Positions 22,214 through 31,204 of a stretch of 64,000 nucleotides of DNA are shown here, piece after piece. Numbering within the stretch: position 1 is the stretch's first letter; each line of letters opens with the position of its first letter. This DNA is from Streptomyces sp. NBC_01294. Lineage in GTDB: Bacteria; Actinomycetota; Actinomycetes; Streptomycetales; Streptomycetaceae. Under the pieces are notes generated by a model. The model saw only the letters and a program-made list of their open reading frames with translations, was not told where the DNA came from and made no database searches. The DNA is taken from positions 6,415,501-6,479,500 of the forward strand of contig NZ_CP108423.1 of NCBI RefSeq assembly GCF_035917235.1, in the 5' to 3' direction. The position numbers and the translations under genes are program-made.

Positions 22214-23869
22214 ATGACGTACGACGCAGACGTGATCGTGATCGGAGCCGGGCTCGCCGGCCTCGTGGCCACCGCCGAGCTCGTCGACGCGGGCCGCAAG
22301 GTCATCCTGCTCGACCAGGAGCCGGAGCAGTCGATCGGCGGCCAGGCGCACTGGTCCTTCGGCGGGCTGTTCTTCGTGGACTCGCCCGAGCAGCGCCGGA
22401 TGCGGATCAAGGACAGCCACGCGCTCGCCCTCCAGGACTGGATGGGCACCGCGGGGTTCGACCGCGAGGAGGACGCCTGGCCGCGCCGCTGGGCCGAGGC
22501 CTACGTCGACTTCGCGGCCGGCGAGAAGCGCTCCTGGCTGCACGCCCAGGGCGTGCGCTTCTTCCCCGTGGTCGGCTGGGCGGAGCGCGGCGGCTACGAC
22601 GCCAACGGCCACGGGAACTCCGTCCCCCGCTTCCACATCACCTGGGGCACCGGCCCCGGCCTGGTGGAGCCCTTCGAGCGGCGCGTGCGCGCCGGAGTGG
22701 CCCGCGGTCTGGTCCAGCTGAAGTTCCGCCACCGGGTCACCGGGCTCTCCGGCACGGCCGGCGCGGTGGACACCGTGACGGGCGAGGTCCTGGAGCCCTC
22801 CGGCGCCGTACGCGGCACCGCCAGCGGCCGCGAGGTCAGCGGGGCCTTCTCCCTGCGCGCCCAGGCCGTGATCGTGACCAGCGGCGGCATCGGCGGCAAC
22901 CACGACCTCGTCCGCGCGCAGTGGCCCGACCGGCTCGGCACCCCGCCGCAGCGGATGCTCTCCGGGGTCCCGGCGCACGTGGACGGCCTGATGCTCGGCA
23001 TCGCGGAGGCGGCGGGCGCCAGTCACATCAACAAGGACCGGATGTGGCACTACACCGAGGGCATACAGAACTGGAACCCGATCTGGGCCCGCCACGGCAT
23101 CCGCATCCTGCCCGGCCCCTCCCCGCTGTGGCTGGACGCGACCGGCAAGCGGCTGCCCGTGCCGCTCTTCCCCGGCTTCGACACCCTCGGCACCCTCGAC
23201 CACATCATGAAGACCGGCCACGACCACACCTGGTTCGTGCTCAACCAGCGCATCATCGGCAAGGAGTTCGCCCTCTCCGGCTCCGAGCAGAACCCGGACC
23301 TCACCGGCAAGTCGATCCGCGACGTCTTCACCCGCGCCCGCCAGGCCGTACCCGCCCCGGTCAAGGCCTTCATGGACAACGGCGCCGACTTCGTCGTCGA
23401 GCGGGACCTGTCCGCCCTGGTGCGCGGGATGAACGCGGTGACCAAGGAGGACCTCCTCGACGAGGCCACCGTCCGCGACCAGATCGTGGCCCGCGACCGC
23501 GAGATCGCCAACCCCTTCACCAAGGACCTCCAGGTGACGGCCATCCACGGCGCCCGCAAGTACCTCGGCGACAAGCTGATCCGCACGGCCGCGCCGCACC
23601 GGATCCTGGACCCCAAGGCCGGGCCGCTGATCGCGGTACGGCTCTCGATCCTGACCCGCAAGTCCCTGGGCGGCCTGGAGACCGACCTCTCCTCCCGCGT
23701 CCTGACCGAGGCGGGCGAACCGCTGCCCGGCGTCTACGCGGCGGGCGAGGCGGCCGGCTTCGGCGGCGGCGGGGTCCACGGCTACCGGGCCCTGGAGGGA
23801 ACCTTCCTCGGCGGGTGCATCTTCTCGGGCCGGGCGGCGGGCCGCGCAGCCGCCGAGGCGGTGGGCTGA
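22214..23869 (+). CDS. FAD-binding dehydrogenase (COG3573/KstD-like)
   Basis: A 551-residue flavoprotein. The N-terminal dinucleotide motif is VIVIGAGLAGLVATAEL, with a C-terminal FAD-binding GVYAAGEAAGFGGGGVHGYRALEGTFLGGCIFSGRAAG. It is related to the fumarate-reductase/3-ketosteroid-dehydrogenase superfamily and closest in layout to the actinobacterial group annotated as FAD-binding dehydrogenase. Substrate unknown. The ATG at 22214 is chosen because the Rossmann motif follows immediately. The upstream gap contains TTGACTGGTTACC, possibly a -35 element. Confidence 0.92.
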   Translation: MTYDADVIVIGAGLAGLVATAELVDAGRKVILLDQEPEQSIGGQAHWSFGGLFFVDSPEQRRMRIKDSHALALQDWMGTAGFDREEDAWPRRWAEAYVDFAAGEKRSWLHAQGVRFFPVVGWAERGGYDANGHGNSVPRFHITWGTGPGLVEPFERRVRAGVARGLVQLKFRHRVTGLSGTAGAVDTVTGEVLEPSGAVRGTASGREVSGAFSLRAQAVIVTSGGIGGNHDLVRAQWPDRLGTPPQRMLSGVPAHVDGLMLGIAEAAGASHINKDRMWHYTEGIQNWNPIWARHGIRILPGPSPLWLDATGKRLPVPLFPGFDTLGTLDHIMKTGHDHTWFVLNQRIIGKEFALSGSEQNPDLTGKSIRDVFTRARQAVPAPVKAFMDNGADFVVERDLSALVRGMNAVTKEDLLDEATVRDQIVARDREIANPFTKDLQVTAIHGARKYLGDKLIRTAAPHRILDPKAGPLIAVRLSILTRKSLGGLETDLSSRVLTEAGEPLPGVYAAGEAAGFGGGGVHGYRALEGTFLGGCIFSGRAAGRAAAEAVG

Positions 23870-24521
23870 CGGCGTTCGGTGACCCGGAGCCGCTCCGCGA
23901 CGACCAGGGTGTCGTCGTCGACCGCGAACCCCGGGTCACCGATCACCGCGCGTACCGGATCGCCGGGCCGGATCGCCCTGCCGGAACTCCTCATGTGCCG
24001 TGTGCCGTTCGGCCACCGAGGTGCATCGCTCGCCCTCGTCGAGCGCGTGTGCCGCGGCCCGACGCCGGCGAGCCGCAGCACCTCCACGGCCGTCAATTCC
24101 GCCGCTCCCACGCCTTGTTGCGCGGAGCCGGACCGGCAGGGACCGGGCGTCCGCCTCCGGCGGCGGTTCGTCCGGCGGAAGATCATCTCGTGCGGGCACC
24201 GAGCCACTCCGCGGCGTCGTGCGGACGCCCCCAGAACAGGCGCTACCACCTCAACTCACACGATCAACACAGCAGTTGAAACCCGCCACGCAGTGGACTG
24301 GACCTTGACTCGGAGCTGTGCATACCGCTTTGCTGTGCGTGATCACCGGTGCGCTCACCGACACGGTCCCCGGACCGTCCCAAGAGCGCTCCCAAGATCA
24401 CCCCCAGAACACCCCGGACCACCTCGAACCACCCCCTGGCCGGACCGCTCGCGTGCACTCCGCGCGCGTGGGCGGCCGCCGTTGTCCCTTGTCCGCCCGC
24501 GCCCTGGAGGGAAACCCGCGG
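23870..24521. other. 652-base gap, possible decayed gene on minus strand
   Basis: No intact gene is evident. On the minus strand, stretches in two frames look protein-like (DDLPPDEPPPEADARSLPVRL near 24190-24130, AELTAVEVLRLAGVG near 24110, GDPVRAVIGDPGFAVDDDTL near 23950). They do not join without frameshifts, which is compatible with a pseudogene or with chance. The right part (24200-24520) is less GC-rich, includes ACTCACACGATCAACACAG, and may hold the promoter of the next gene. Confidence 0.3.
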
Positions 24522-25469
24522 ATGTCCCCGCCTCCGCCGCCCCTCGGCCGCGCCCGCAAGCGGGACGCCCAGCTGTTCGACCCGGCCCTCTGCGACGCCG
24601 AACTCGTCGACGTACGCTCCCAGTTCACCCAGGGCCGGTGGGCCAGGGCCCGCTCCCTCCTGGTCGGCACCGGCGACGACTGGGACCGCCGGAGCCACCG
24701 CGTCGTCGTCCTCGCCCAGACCCCGGCGGCCACCGCCTGGGCCGGTGAATGGCTCCTCGCCGAACCGGAGAGCGCCGACGCGGCGACCCTCCTCGCCTGC
24801 GCCGCCGTCTTCACCGCCCTGCGCCACAAGGGCAGCCCGGCCGCCGCCGAGGAAGCCTGCCGCCGGGCCGCCGCCCTGCTCCCCGCCGACCCCACCCCCT
24901 GGCTCGGGCTGCTCCTCCTCTCCGGCGCCTTCGGCACCGAGGAGGAGTTCAGCCGCCACTTCGACCAGGTCCGCGCCCGCCACCGGGAGCACCACCACGC
25001 CCACCACCTGATGGTCGCCAAGCTGGCCGAGCGCGCCCTCCTCTCCGGCCAGGACCCGCTCCACGAGGTCTACGACTTCGCGTCCTGGGCCGCCGAGGAG
25101 TCCCCGGCCGACTCCCCGCTGGCGGTGCTCCCCGTCGTCGCGCACGCCGAGCGCTACCGGGTGCTCGCTGCGACGCACGGTCACTCTCCCGAGGCTGCCG
25201 CCGCCCACTGGGCCGGCCGCCGGGCCCGCCAGGTCCTGCGTTCCGCCTTCGACTGGTGGCTGGAATGGGAGCGCGACGACCACCCCCGCAACCGGGTCGA
25301 CCTCAACTTCCTCGCCCACGCCAAACTCTGCGAGGGCCGCCCCGCCGAGGCCGCCGCCCTCTTCCATCGCATCGGCAGCCACGCCACCCGCGCTCCCTGG
25401 TCCTATCCGGACCGGGACCCGCAGAAGGCCTTCCTCGCCGCGCGCAGCGTCGCACTCGGCACCGCCTGA
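24522..25469 (+). CDS. TPR-like hypothetical protein
   Basis: A 315-residue, alpha-helical protein with repeated Ala/Leu helices spaced like tetratricopeptide repeats (ADAATLLACAAVFTALRHKGSPAAAEEACRRAAALL and AHAKLCEGRPAEAAALFHRIG). It contains histidine-rich REHHHAHHLM at its centre. No catalytic motif is visible. The ATG at 24522 is preferred over an earlier in-frame start because GGAGGGAAA precedes it and the upstream residues are low-complexity. The gene lies 109 bases before a permease and may share its transcript. Confidence 0.75.
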   Translation: MSPPPPPLGRARKRDAQLFDPALCDAELVDVRSQFTQGRWARARSLLVGTGDDWDRRSHRVVVLAQTPAATAWAGEWLLAEPESADAATLLACAAVFTALRHKGSPAAAEEACRRAAALLPADPTPWLGLLLLSGAFGTEEEFSRHFDQVRARHREHHHAHHLMVAKLAERALLSGQDPLHEVYDFASWAAEESPADSPLAVLPVVAHAERYRVLAATHGHSPEAAAAHWAGRRARQVLRSAFDWWLEWERDDHPRNRVDLNFLAHAKLCEGRPAEAAALFHRIGSHATRAPWSYPDRDPQKAFLAARSVALGTA

Positions 25470-25578
25470 CACCCTCCGGCACCGCCCAGTACCGCAGCCC
25501 TCGAAACCCCTCGATCCGAAGACGCAAGCCCCGAAGACGCCACCCCCGAAAGAACCGCGCCCCCGAAAGGACGCCGCC

Positions 25579-27150
25579 ATGCCGACGGGCAGATCCACCA
25601 CGCTCCAAGACCCGGCCGAGATCCGTACGTACAAGGGCCAGGACCGGGCGCTGCGCGCCGACCGGCTCGGCACCGCCGGCCTGCTGCTCTCCGTACTCGC
25701 AGCCAGCGCCCCCCTGATGGTGGTCGCCGGTGTCATGCCCACGACCTTCGGCGTGATGGGCGTCGTCGGCCAGCCGCTGCTCTTCGTCATCCTCGGCGCC
25801 GTCCTCGCGCTCTTCAGCGTCGGGTACGCCGAGATGAGCCGGCACGTCCACAACGCCGGCGCCTTCTACGCGTACATCGCCCGCGGCCTCGGCCCCACCG
25901 CCGGCGCCGGTGCCTCGCTCGTCGCCCTCGTCGCGTACAGCGCCATGCAGGTCGGCGTCTACGGCATCCTCGGCTTCGAGATATCCGGCCTCTTCGCCAC
26001 CTACCTGGAGATCGAACTCTCCTGGTGGATACCGGCCCTGCTCGCCGTCGCCCTCACCGGCGCGCTCGGCTGGCTCAAGATCGACCTCAACGCCAAGGTC
26101 CTCGGGATCCTCCTCCTCATCGAGTGCGCCCTCGTCGTCGTCTTCGACGTCGCCGCCCTCGCCCAGCCCGGCGCCGAGGGCCTCTCGCTGCACGCCTTCA
26201 ACCCCGAGACCCTCAGCGGAGCCGGCTTCGGCACCGCCCTCTGCTTCTGCATCGCCGCCTTCGTCGGCTTCGAGCAGTCCCCGGTGTACGCCGAGGAGAC
26301 CAGCAAGCCGCACATCGTCGTCTCGCGGGTGATGTTCCTCGCCGTGGGCTTCGTCGCCCTCTTCTTCGCCTTCAGTGCCTGGGCCCTCACCGTCGCCACC
26401 GGCCCCGCCGAGGTCGTCAAGACCTCCGCCGAGGCCGGCCCCGGCCTGCTCTTCCAGCTCACCGAGAGCCGCCTCGGCGGCACCTTCACCGACGTCCTGC
26501 ACGTCCTCTTCGTGACCGGCATGTTCGCGGCCGTGCTCAGCTTCCACAACGTGGTCGCCCGCTACGCCTTCGCCATGGGCCGCGAGGGCCTGCTCCCGGC
26601 CGCCTTCGGCCGGACCAACGCCGGCACCGGCGCCCCCGCCACCGGCTCCCTGCTGCAGACCGGAATCGCCGCCCTCGTCGTGATCGCCTTCGCGGTCTCC
26701 GAGGACAAGGCACCCGCCGACCCCACCCTCGCGGTGCAGCTCCCCGACCCCACCGCCCCCGTACTGCACCTGTTCACCTGGATGGGCAGTGTCGGCGCCC
26801 TCGGCGTGACCCTCCTCATGGCCGCCGCCTCCTTCGCGGTCATCGCCTTCTTCGTCCGCCGCGGCACCGCCGGCGCCCAGATCTGGCGCCTCGTGGCGGC
26901 CGGCGCCGCCGGTGTCGCGCTGCTCGGCATCGCCGTCTACACCGTCAAGGACTTCGGCGTTCTCGTCGGCGCCGAGAAGGGCTCCGCACTGAGCTGGGTC
27001 CTGCCCGGCATCATCGGCGCCGCCGTCGTGGTCGGCCTGGTCTACGGGGCGGTGCTGCGCCGCAGCCGGCCCGAGGTGCACGCCCGCATCGGTCTGGGGA
27101 ACGAGGCCTTCCGCCTCGACCAGGCCGCGCAGACCCCGGCCGGGGACTGA
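25579..27150 (+). CDS. APC-superfamily amino-acid permease
   Basis: A 523-residue integral membrane protein with about 12 hydrophobic helices. The first (LLLSVLAASAPLMVVAGVMP) carries an APC-like glycine-containing break, and FVGFEQSPVYAEET matches the conserved loop between helices 6 and 7. It imports amino acids or amines by proton or sodium coupling. The ATG at 25579 follows GAAAGGACGCCGCC. A perfect terminator hairpin lies 29 bases after the stop. Substrate unknown. Confidence 0.93.
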   Translation: MPTGRSTTLQDPAEIRTYKGQDRALRADRLGTAGLLLSVLAASAPLMVVAGVMPTTFGVMGVVGQPLLFVILGAVLALFSVGYAEMSRHVHNAGAFYAYIARGLGPTAGAGASLVALVAYSAMQVGVYGILGFEISGLFATYLEIELSWWIPALLAVALTGALGWLKIDLNAKVLGILLLIECALVVVFDVAALAQPGAEGLSLHAFNPETLSGAGFGTALCFCIAAFVGFEQSPVYAEETSKPHIVVSRVMFLAVGFVALFFAFSAWALTVATGPAEVVKTSAEAGPGLLFQLTESRLGGTFTDVLHVLFVTGMFAAVLSFHNVVARYAFAMGREGLLPAAFGRTNAGTGAPATGSLLQTGIAALVVIAFAVSEDKAPADPTLAVQLPDPTAPVLHLFTWMGSVGALGVTLLMAAASFAVIAFFVRRGTAGAQIWRLVAAGAAGVALLGIAVYTVKDFGVLVGAEKGSALSWVLPGIIGAAVVVGLVYGAVLRRSRPEVHARIGLGNEAFRLDQAAQTPAGD

Positions 27151-27178
27151 CCTCCGGAACCTCCCTTTCCAGCGCCCA

Positions 27179-27220
27179 CGAAGCCCCCGGCAACCGTTTC
27201 CATGGTCGTCGGGGGCTTCG
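27179..27220. terminator. Terminator hairpin after the APC permease
   Basis: CGAAGCCCCCG at 27179-27189 pairs perfectly with CGGGGGCTTCG at 27210-27220 across a 20-base loop, directly downstream of the permease. Confidence 0.8.
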
Positions 27221-27369
27221 GCGTGCAGGGGGTCGGTTTTGGCGGTCGTGGACCCTCATGGTCTCCTGGTGCGACAAAATCACCGGACCGCGACACAGGG
27301 GACACCACCCAGCTCCCCTGCGCCGTGGAACGGACCTGTCGTCCGACCCCCACGAAGGCGAAGTCATAC

Positions 27370-28821
27370 ATGAGTGACCTGAGTGACCGCACCTTGACCG
27401 AGGCCCCCGCCGCCCCGGCGTCTTCCCGCCATGTCGACGCCGGTGACGAGGGCTACAGCAAGGACCTCAAGTCCCGCCACATCAACATGATCGCGATCGG
27501 CGGGGCGATCGGCACCGGCCTGTTCCTCGGCGCCGGCGGCCGCCTCGCCGATGCGGGCCCCTCGCTCGCGATCGCGTACGCGGTGTGCGGAGTCTTCGCC
27601 TTCTTCGTCGTCCGCGCGCTCGGCGAGCTCGTCCTGTACCGCCCCTCCTCCGGCGCCTTCGTCTCCTACGCCCGTGAGTTCATGGGGGAGAAGGGCGCGT
27701 ACACGGCTGGCTGGCTGTACTTCCTGAACTGGTCCACGACCACCGTGGCCGACATCACGGCCGCCGCGACCTACGCGCACTTCTGGTCGCTGTTCACCGA
27801 CGTCCCCCAGTGGGTCCTCGCCTTCATCGCCCTCGCCATCGTCCTCACCGCGAACCTGATCTCGGTGAAGTACTTCGGCGAGATGGAGTTCTGGTTCTCC
27901 CTGGTCAAGGTCGCCGCCCTGGTGATCTTCCTGATCGTCGGCATCTGGCTCGTCGCCACCAGCCACGAGATCGGCGGCCACACCCCGGGCCTGTCCACCG
28001 TCACGGACAACGGCGGGATCTTCCCCTCCGGGATGCTCCCGATGCTCCTGGTCATCCAGGGCGTCGTCTTCGCGTACGCCTCCGTCGAGCTCTGCGGCGT
28101 CGCCGCCGGCGAGACCGAGAACCCCGAGAAGATCATGCCGAAGGCGATCAACTCGATCATGTGGCGCGTGGGCCTCTTCTACGTCGGCTCGGTCGTCCTC
28201 CTCGCCCTCCTCCTGCCCTACACCGCGTACAGCTCCGACCAGAGCCCCTTCGTCACCGTCTTCGACAAGCTCGGCGTCCCCGGCGCCGCCGGCGTCATGA
28301 ACCTGGTCGTCCTGACTGCGGCCCTCTCCAGCCTGAACTCCGGCCTCTACTCCACCGGCCGCATCCTGCGCTCGATGGCCCTGTCCGGCTCCGCCCCGAA
28401 GTTCACCGGCGTCATGAACAAGGGCAAGGTCCCCTACGGTGGCGTCCTGTTCACCGCCGCCTTCGGCGTCGCGGGTGTCGGCCTGAACTACTTCATGCCC
28501 GAGGACGCCTTCGAGATCGTCCTCAACTTCGCCTCGCTCGGCATCCTGGGCACCTGGGGCATGGTCATGCTCTGCTCGCTCTTCTTCTGGCGCCGCGCGC
28601 AGGAGGGCCGCCTGGAGCGCCCGGCGTACCAGCTCCCGTGGGCCCCGTACACCCAGATCGTGACGCTCGCCTTCCTCCTCGCGGTCCTGGTCCTGATGTG
28701 GTGCGACGGCGGCGTCGGCCGCACCACGGTCATGTTCGTCCCGCTGATCGGCGCCGCCCTGGTCGCCGGCTGGTTCCTGGTCCGAGGCCGCGTAGCCGAA
28801 CTCGCCACCTCCCGCCGCTGA
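27370..28821 (+). CDS. Amino-acid permease (AAT family)
   Basis: A 483-residue transporter of the amino acid transporter family. It has the signature HINMIAIGGAIGTGLFLGAGGRL at helix 1, ALGELVLYRPSSGAFVSYAREFMG at helix 2-3, and EKIMPKAINSIMWRVGLFYVGSVV. Family members take up aromatic amino acids, asparagine, proline or GABA. The ATG at 27370 is preceded by CGAAGG. It lies 219 bases after another permease, with a terminator in between, so it is independently expressed. A strong terminator follows. Confidence 0.94.
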   Translation: MSDLSDRTLTEAPAAPASSRHVDAGDEGYSKDLKSRHINMIAIGGAIGTGLFLGAGGRLADAGPSLAIAYAVCGVFAFFVVRALGELVLYRPSSGAFVSYAREFMGEKGAYTAGWLYFLNWSTTTVADITAAATYAHFWSLFTDVPQWVLAFIALAIVLTANLISVKYFGEMEFWFSLVKVAALVIFLIVGIWLVATSHEIGGHTPGLSTVTDNGGIFPSGMLPMLLVIQGVVFAYASVELCGVAAGETENPEKIMPKAINSIMWRVGLFYVGSVVLLALLLPYTAYSSDQSPFVTVFDKLGVPGAAGVMNLVVLTAALSSLNSGLYSTGRILRSMALSGSAPKFTGVMNKGKVPYGGVLFTAAFGVAGVGLNYFMPEDAFEIVLNFASLGILGTWGMVMLCSLFFWRRAQEGRLERPAYQLPWAPYTQIVTLAFLLAVLVLMWCDGGVGRTTVMFVPLIGAALVAGWFLVRGRVAELATSRR

Positions 28822-28836
28822 CGCCCTGACCCCCCA

Positions 28837-28881
28837 CGAGGCCCCCCGCGCCGGAACTCCCTTTCCGCGCGGGGGGCCTCG
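28837..28881. terminator. Terminator hairpin after the AAT permease
   Basis: Fourteen-base perfect arms (CGAGGCCCCCCGCG and its complement), 15 bases after the permease stop. Between it and the next hairpin (28882-29062) a short plus-strand frame, LRTLLERITHAQGHLELEP, is seen but is too small to call. Confidence 0.85.
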
Positions 28882-29062
28882 ACGTTCTCCTCCCTGCGCC
28901 GGGCCGGGACGGCGGACCTCTGCCCCCAACGCCGCCGAGCCCGGGCCCGCTCCGCACCCTCCTGGAGCGCATCACCCACGCCCAGGGCCACCTGGAACTG
29001 GAACCCGGCCTTTGCGGCGTGACGGGACCCGGGTCCGTTGCCGGCAGTCGTCGCCGAACGCA

Positions 29063-29099
29063 CGAAAGGCCGGTCGGGGGATTCCCGACCGGCCTTTCG
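29063..29099 (-). terminator. Terminator of tRNA-Leu
   Basis: Sixteen-base perfect arms (CGAAAGGCCGGTCGGG and its complement) with a five-base loop, starting eight bases after the tRNA 3' end on the minus strand. It has no T tract, as is common in high-GC genomes. Confidence 0.85.
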
Positions 29100-29106
29100 C
29101 CGTAAG

Positions 29107-29191
29107 TGTCCGAGGGGGGACTTGAACCCCCACGCCCGATAAAGGGCACTAGCACCTCAAGCTAGCGCGTCTGCCATTCCGCCACCCGGAC
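29107..29191 (-). tRNA. tRNA-Leu (anticodon GAG)
   Basis: An 85-base class II tRNA. The acceptor stem GTCCGGG pairs with CTCGGAC (one G-T pair), the discriminator is A, and CCA is not encoded. The anticodon stem CTAGC/GCTAG encloses loop TTGAGGT with anticodon GAG, reading CUC and CUU. The long variable arm TGCCC/GGGCG and the T loop GTTCAAGTC are present. A leucine identity fits the A discriminator and the long variable arm. Confidence 0.96.
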
Positions 29192-29358
29192 AAGGTGTCT
29201 GTCTCGCGTCCCTCGCGGGCCGTTCCGACGTGGAAAACATTACCAAACATTCCGGGGTCCTCGATCACACCCCCCGACGGCCGGGGATCGCCCTTGGGGA
29301 GAGCGGCCCGGAGCGGGAGGATGGGGGCGTTCGGTACTGATCAGTGGGAGGAAGCAGC

Positions 29359-30684
29359 GTGAGCGAGTCGAGCGCGGGCAGGACCGTCTCCGGCGAGGAC
29401 GAGGTAGTCGACCTCTGCCGGGATCTCATCCGGATCGACACCAGCAACTACGGAGACCACTCGGGCCCCGGGGAGCGCAAGGCGGCGGAGTGGGTCGCGG
29501 AGAAGCTCGCCGAGGTCGGGCTGGAGCCGCAGATCTTCGAATCGCACAAGGGGCGCGCCTCGACCGTGGCGCGGATCGAGGGGGAGGACCCCTCCCGGCC
29601 GGCGCTGCTGATCCACGGGCACACCGACGTGGTTCCGGCCAATGCCGCCGACTGGACCTACGACCCGTTCGCGGGCGAGATCGCCGACGGCTGCCTGTGG
29701 GGACGCGGCGCCGTCGACATGAAGGACATGGACGCGATGACGCTGGCCGTCGTGCGCGACCGGATGCGCAGCGGGCGCAAGCCCCCGCGCGACATCGTGC
29801 TGGCGTTCCTCGCCGACGAGGAGGCGGGCGGCATCTACGGGGCCCGGCACCTCGTCGACAAGCACCCGGGGCTGTTCGAGGGGGTCACCGAGGCGATCGG
29901 CGAGGTCGGCGGCTTCTCCTTCACCGTGAACGAGAACCTGCGGCTCTACCTCGTGGAGACCGCCCAGAAGGGCATGCACTGGATGCGGCTCACGGTGGAG
30001 GGCACCGCGGGCCACGGCTCCATGACGAACAACGACAACGCCATCACGGAGCTGTGCGAGGCCGTGGGCCGGCTCGGCCGCCACCAGTGGCCGGTGCGCG
30101 TGACCAAGACCGTGCGCAGCTTCCTGGACGAGCTCTCGGACGCGCTCGGGACGCCGCTGGACCCGGACAACATGGACGCGACGCTCGCCAAGCTCGGCGG
30201 CATCGCCAAGATGGTCGGCGCGACGCTGCGCAATTCCGCCGCCCCGACGATGCTCGGCGCCGGCTACAAGGTCAACGTCATCCCCGGCCAGGCGACGGCC
30301 CACGTCGACGGCCGCTTCCTGCCGGGCTACGAGGACGAGTTCTTCGCCGACCTGGACCGCATCCTCGGCCCGCGCGTGAAGCGGGAAGACGTGCACGGGG
30401 ACAAGGCGCTGGAGACGGACTTCGACGGCCGGCTGGTGGACGCCATGCAGGGCGCCCTGAAGGCCGAGGACCCGATCGCGCGGGCGGTCCCGTACATGCT
30501 CTCGGGCGGCACGGACGCCAAGTCCTTCGACGACCTCGGCATCCGCTGCTTCGGCTTCGCGCCGCTGCAGCTGCCGCCCGAGCTGGACTTCGCCGGGATG
30601 TTCCACGGCGTGGACGAGCGGGTGCCGGTCGACGGGCTGAAGTTCGGCGTGCGGGTCCTCGACCGATTCATCGACAACGCCTGA
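29359..30684 (+). CDS. M20-family zinc metallopeptidase
   Basis: A 441-residue dimetal peptidase of the ArgE/DapE/CPG2 type. The metal motifs are LIHGHTDVVPA, GRGAVDMKDMDAM (bridging Asp) and the catalytic Glu pair in ADEEAGG. The lid domain TAGHGSM and a terminal MFHGVDE histidine are also present. It removes amino acids from peptides or N-acyl groups in the cytoplasm. The GTG at 29359 is chosen because GGGAGGA lies seven bases before it; another in-frame GTG at 29344 lacks a ribosome site. Upstream of the chaplin genes, as in S. coelicolor (recollection). Confidence 0.93.
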   Translation: MSESSAGRTVSGEDEVVDLCRDLIRIDTSNYGDHSGPGERKAAEWVAEKLAEVGLEPQIFESHKGRASTVARIEGEDPSRPALLIHGHTDVVPANAADWTYDPFAGEIADGCLWGRGAVDMKDMDAMTLAVVRDRMRSGRKPPRDIVLAFLADEEAGGIYGARHLVDKHPGLFEGVTEAIGEVGGFSFTVNENLRLYLVETAQKGMHWMRLTVEGTAGHGSMTNNDNAITELCEAVGRLGRHQWPVRVTKTVRSFLDELSDALGTPLDPDNMDATLAKLGGIAKMVGATLRNSAAPTMLGAGYKVNVIPGQATAHVDGRFLPGYEDEFFADLDRILGPRVKREDVHGDKALETDFDGRLVDAMQGALKAEDPIARAVPYMLSGGTDAKSFDDLGIRCFGFAPLQLPPELDFAGMFHGVDERVPVDGLKFGVRVLDRFIDNA

Positions 30685-30737
30685 GAATCGCAGAGGTGTG
30701 CGCCTTCCACTGAGAAGAGTGAATGCACTCATACGCT

Positions 30738-30765
30738 CGTAGCCCTGGTGATCCCTCCTCGTTAC
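30738..30765 (+). promoter_or_regulatory. Putative BldN-type promoter of chpH
   Basis: CGTAGC and CGTTAC are separated by 16 bases, about 50 bases upstream of the chpH start. This resembles the sigma-BldN consensus as I recall it (CGTAAC-N16-CGTTGA), one base off at -35 and two at -10. BldN controls chaplin genes in Streptomyces. Confidence 0.45.
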
Positions 30766-30814
30766 AGGTGGTGCGGTCCGCGGCTGGGACCGCAATTGCC
30801 TACTAGGAGGAACA

Positions 30815-31048
30815 ATGATCAAGAAGGTTGTCGCCGCTGCGGCTGCCACTGGTGGCCTGGTTCTCGCGGGTGCGGGTCTGGCCCACGCCGACGCCGAGGC
30901 GCAGGGTGCGGCCATCGGCTCGCCCGGTTTCCTGTCCGGCAACGTGCTCCAGGTTCCCGTTCACATCCCGGTGAACGTGTGCGGTAACTCGGTCTCCGTC
31001 ATCGGCCTGCTGAACCCGGCCTTCGGCAACACCTGCGTCAACGCCTGA
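30815..31048 (+). CDS. chpH: Short chaplin ChpH
   Basis: A 77-residue secreted protein: Sec signal peptide (MIKKVVAAAAATGGLVLAGAGLAHA, cut after ADA or AHA), then one chaplin domain. The domain has the two conserved cysteines in NVCGN and GNTC, plus LSGNVLQVPVHIPVN and LLNPAFGN. Chaplins assemble into amyloid-like surface fibrils that let aerial hyphae break the water surface; ChpH is one of the most conserved. The ATG at 30815 follows AGGAGG at 30805-30810. A strong hairpin terminator follows it, and the long chaplin is the next gene. Confidence 0.97.
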   Translation: MIKKVVAAAAATGGLVLAGAGLAHADAEAQGAAIGSPGFLSGNVLQVPVHIPVNVCGNSVSVIGLLNPAFGNTCVNA

Positions 31049-31064
31049 CGCGTCTGAAGTCTTG

Positions 31065-31096
31065 GGCCCCGGAGCGCATTCCAGCGCTCCGGGGCC
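31065..31096 (+). terminator. Terminator of chpH
   Basis: GGCCCCGGAGCGC and GCGCTCCGGGGCC form a perfect 13-base stem with a six-base loop, 16 bases after the chpH stop. Confidence 0.85.
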
Positions 31097-31204
31097 ACCG
31101 GGCTTTCCGGCCCGGATTCTCACTTTCGGCGTACCAGGCGGGGGAGCCTGGACGGCCAGGCCGCCCAGCGGCGGCCGAACGCACACACCAGGGGACGAAT
31201 ACAG

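Noticed and set aside
22109..23779. 556-residue minus-strand open frame
   Set aside because: Antisense to the FAD-binding dehydrogenase, whose Rossmann motifs are unmistakable.
27364..28929. 521-residue minus-strand open frame
   Set aside because: It is Asp/Glu/Gly-rich and lies exactly antisense to the AAT permease; no start signal or homology-like motif.
28882..29062. Small plus-strand frame containing LERITHAQGHLELEPG
   Set aside because: Too short, lies between two terminators, has no start or ribosome site; perhaps a remnant but not supportable.
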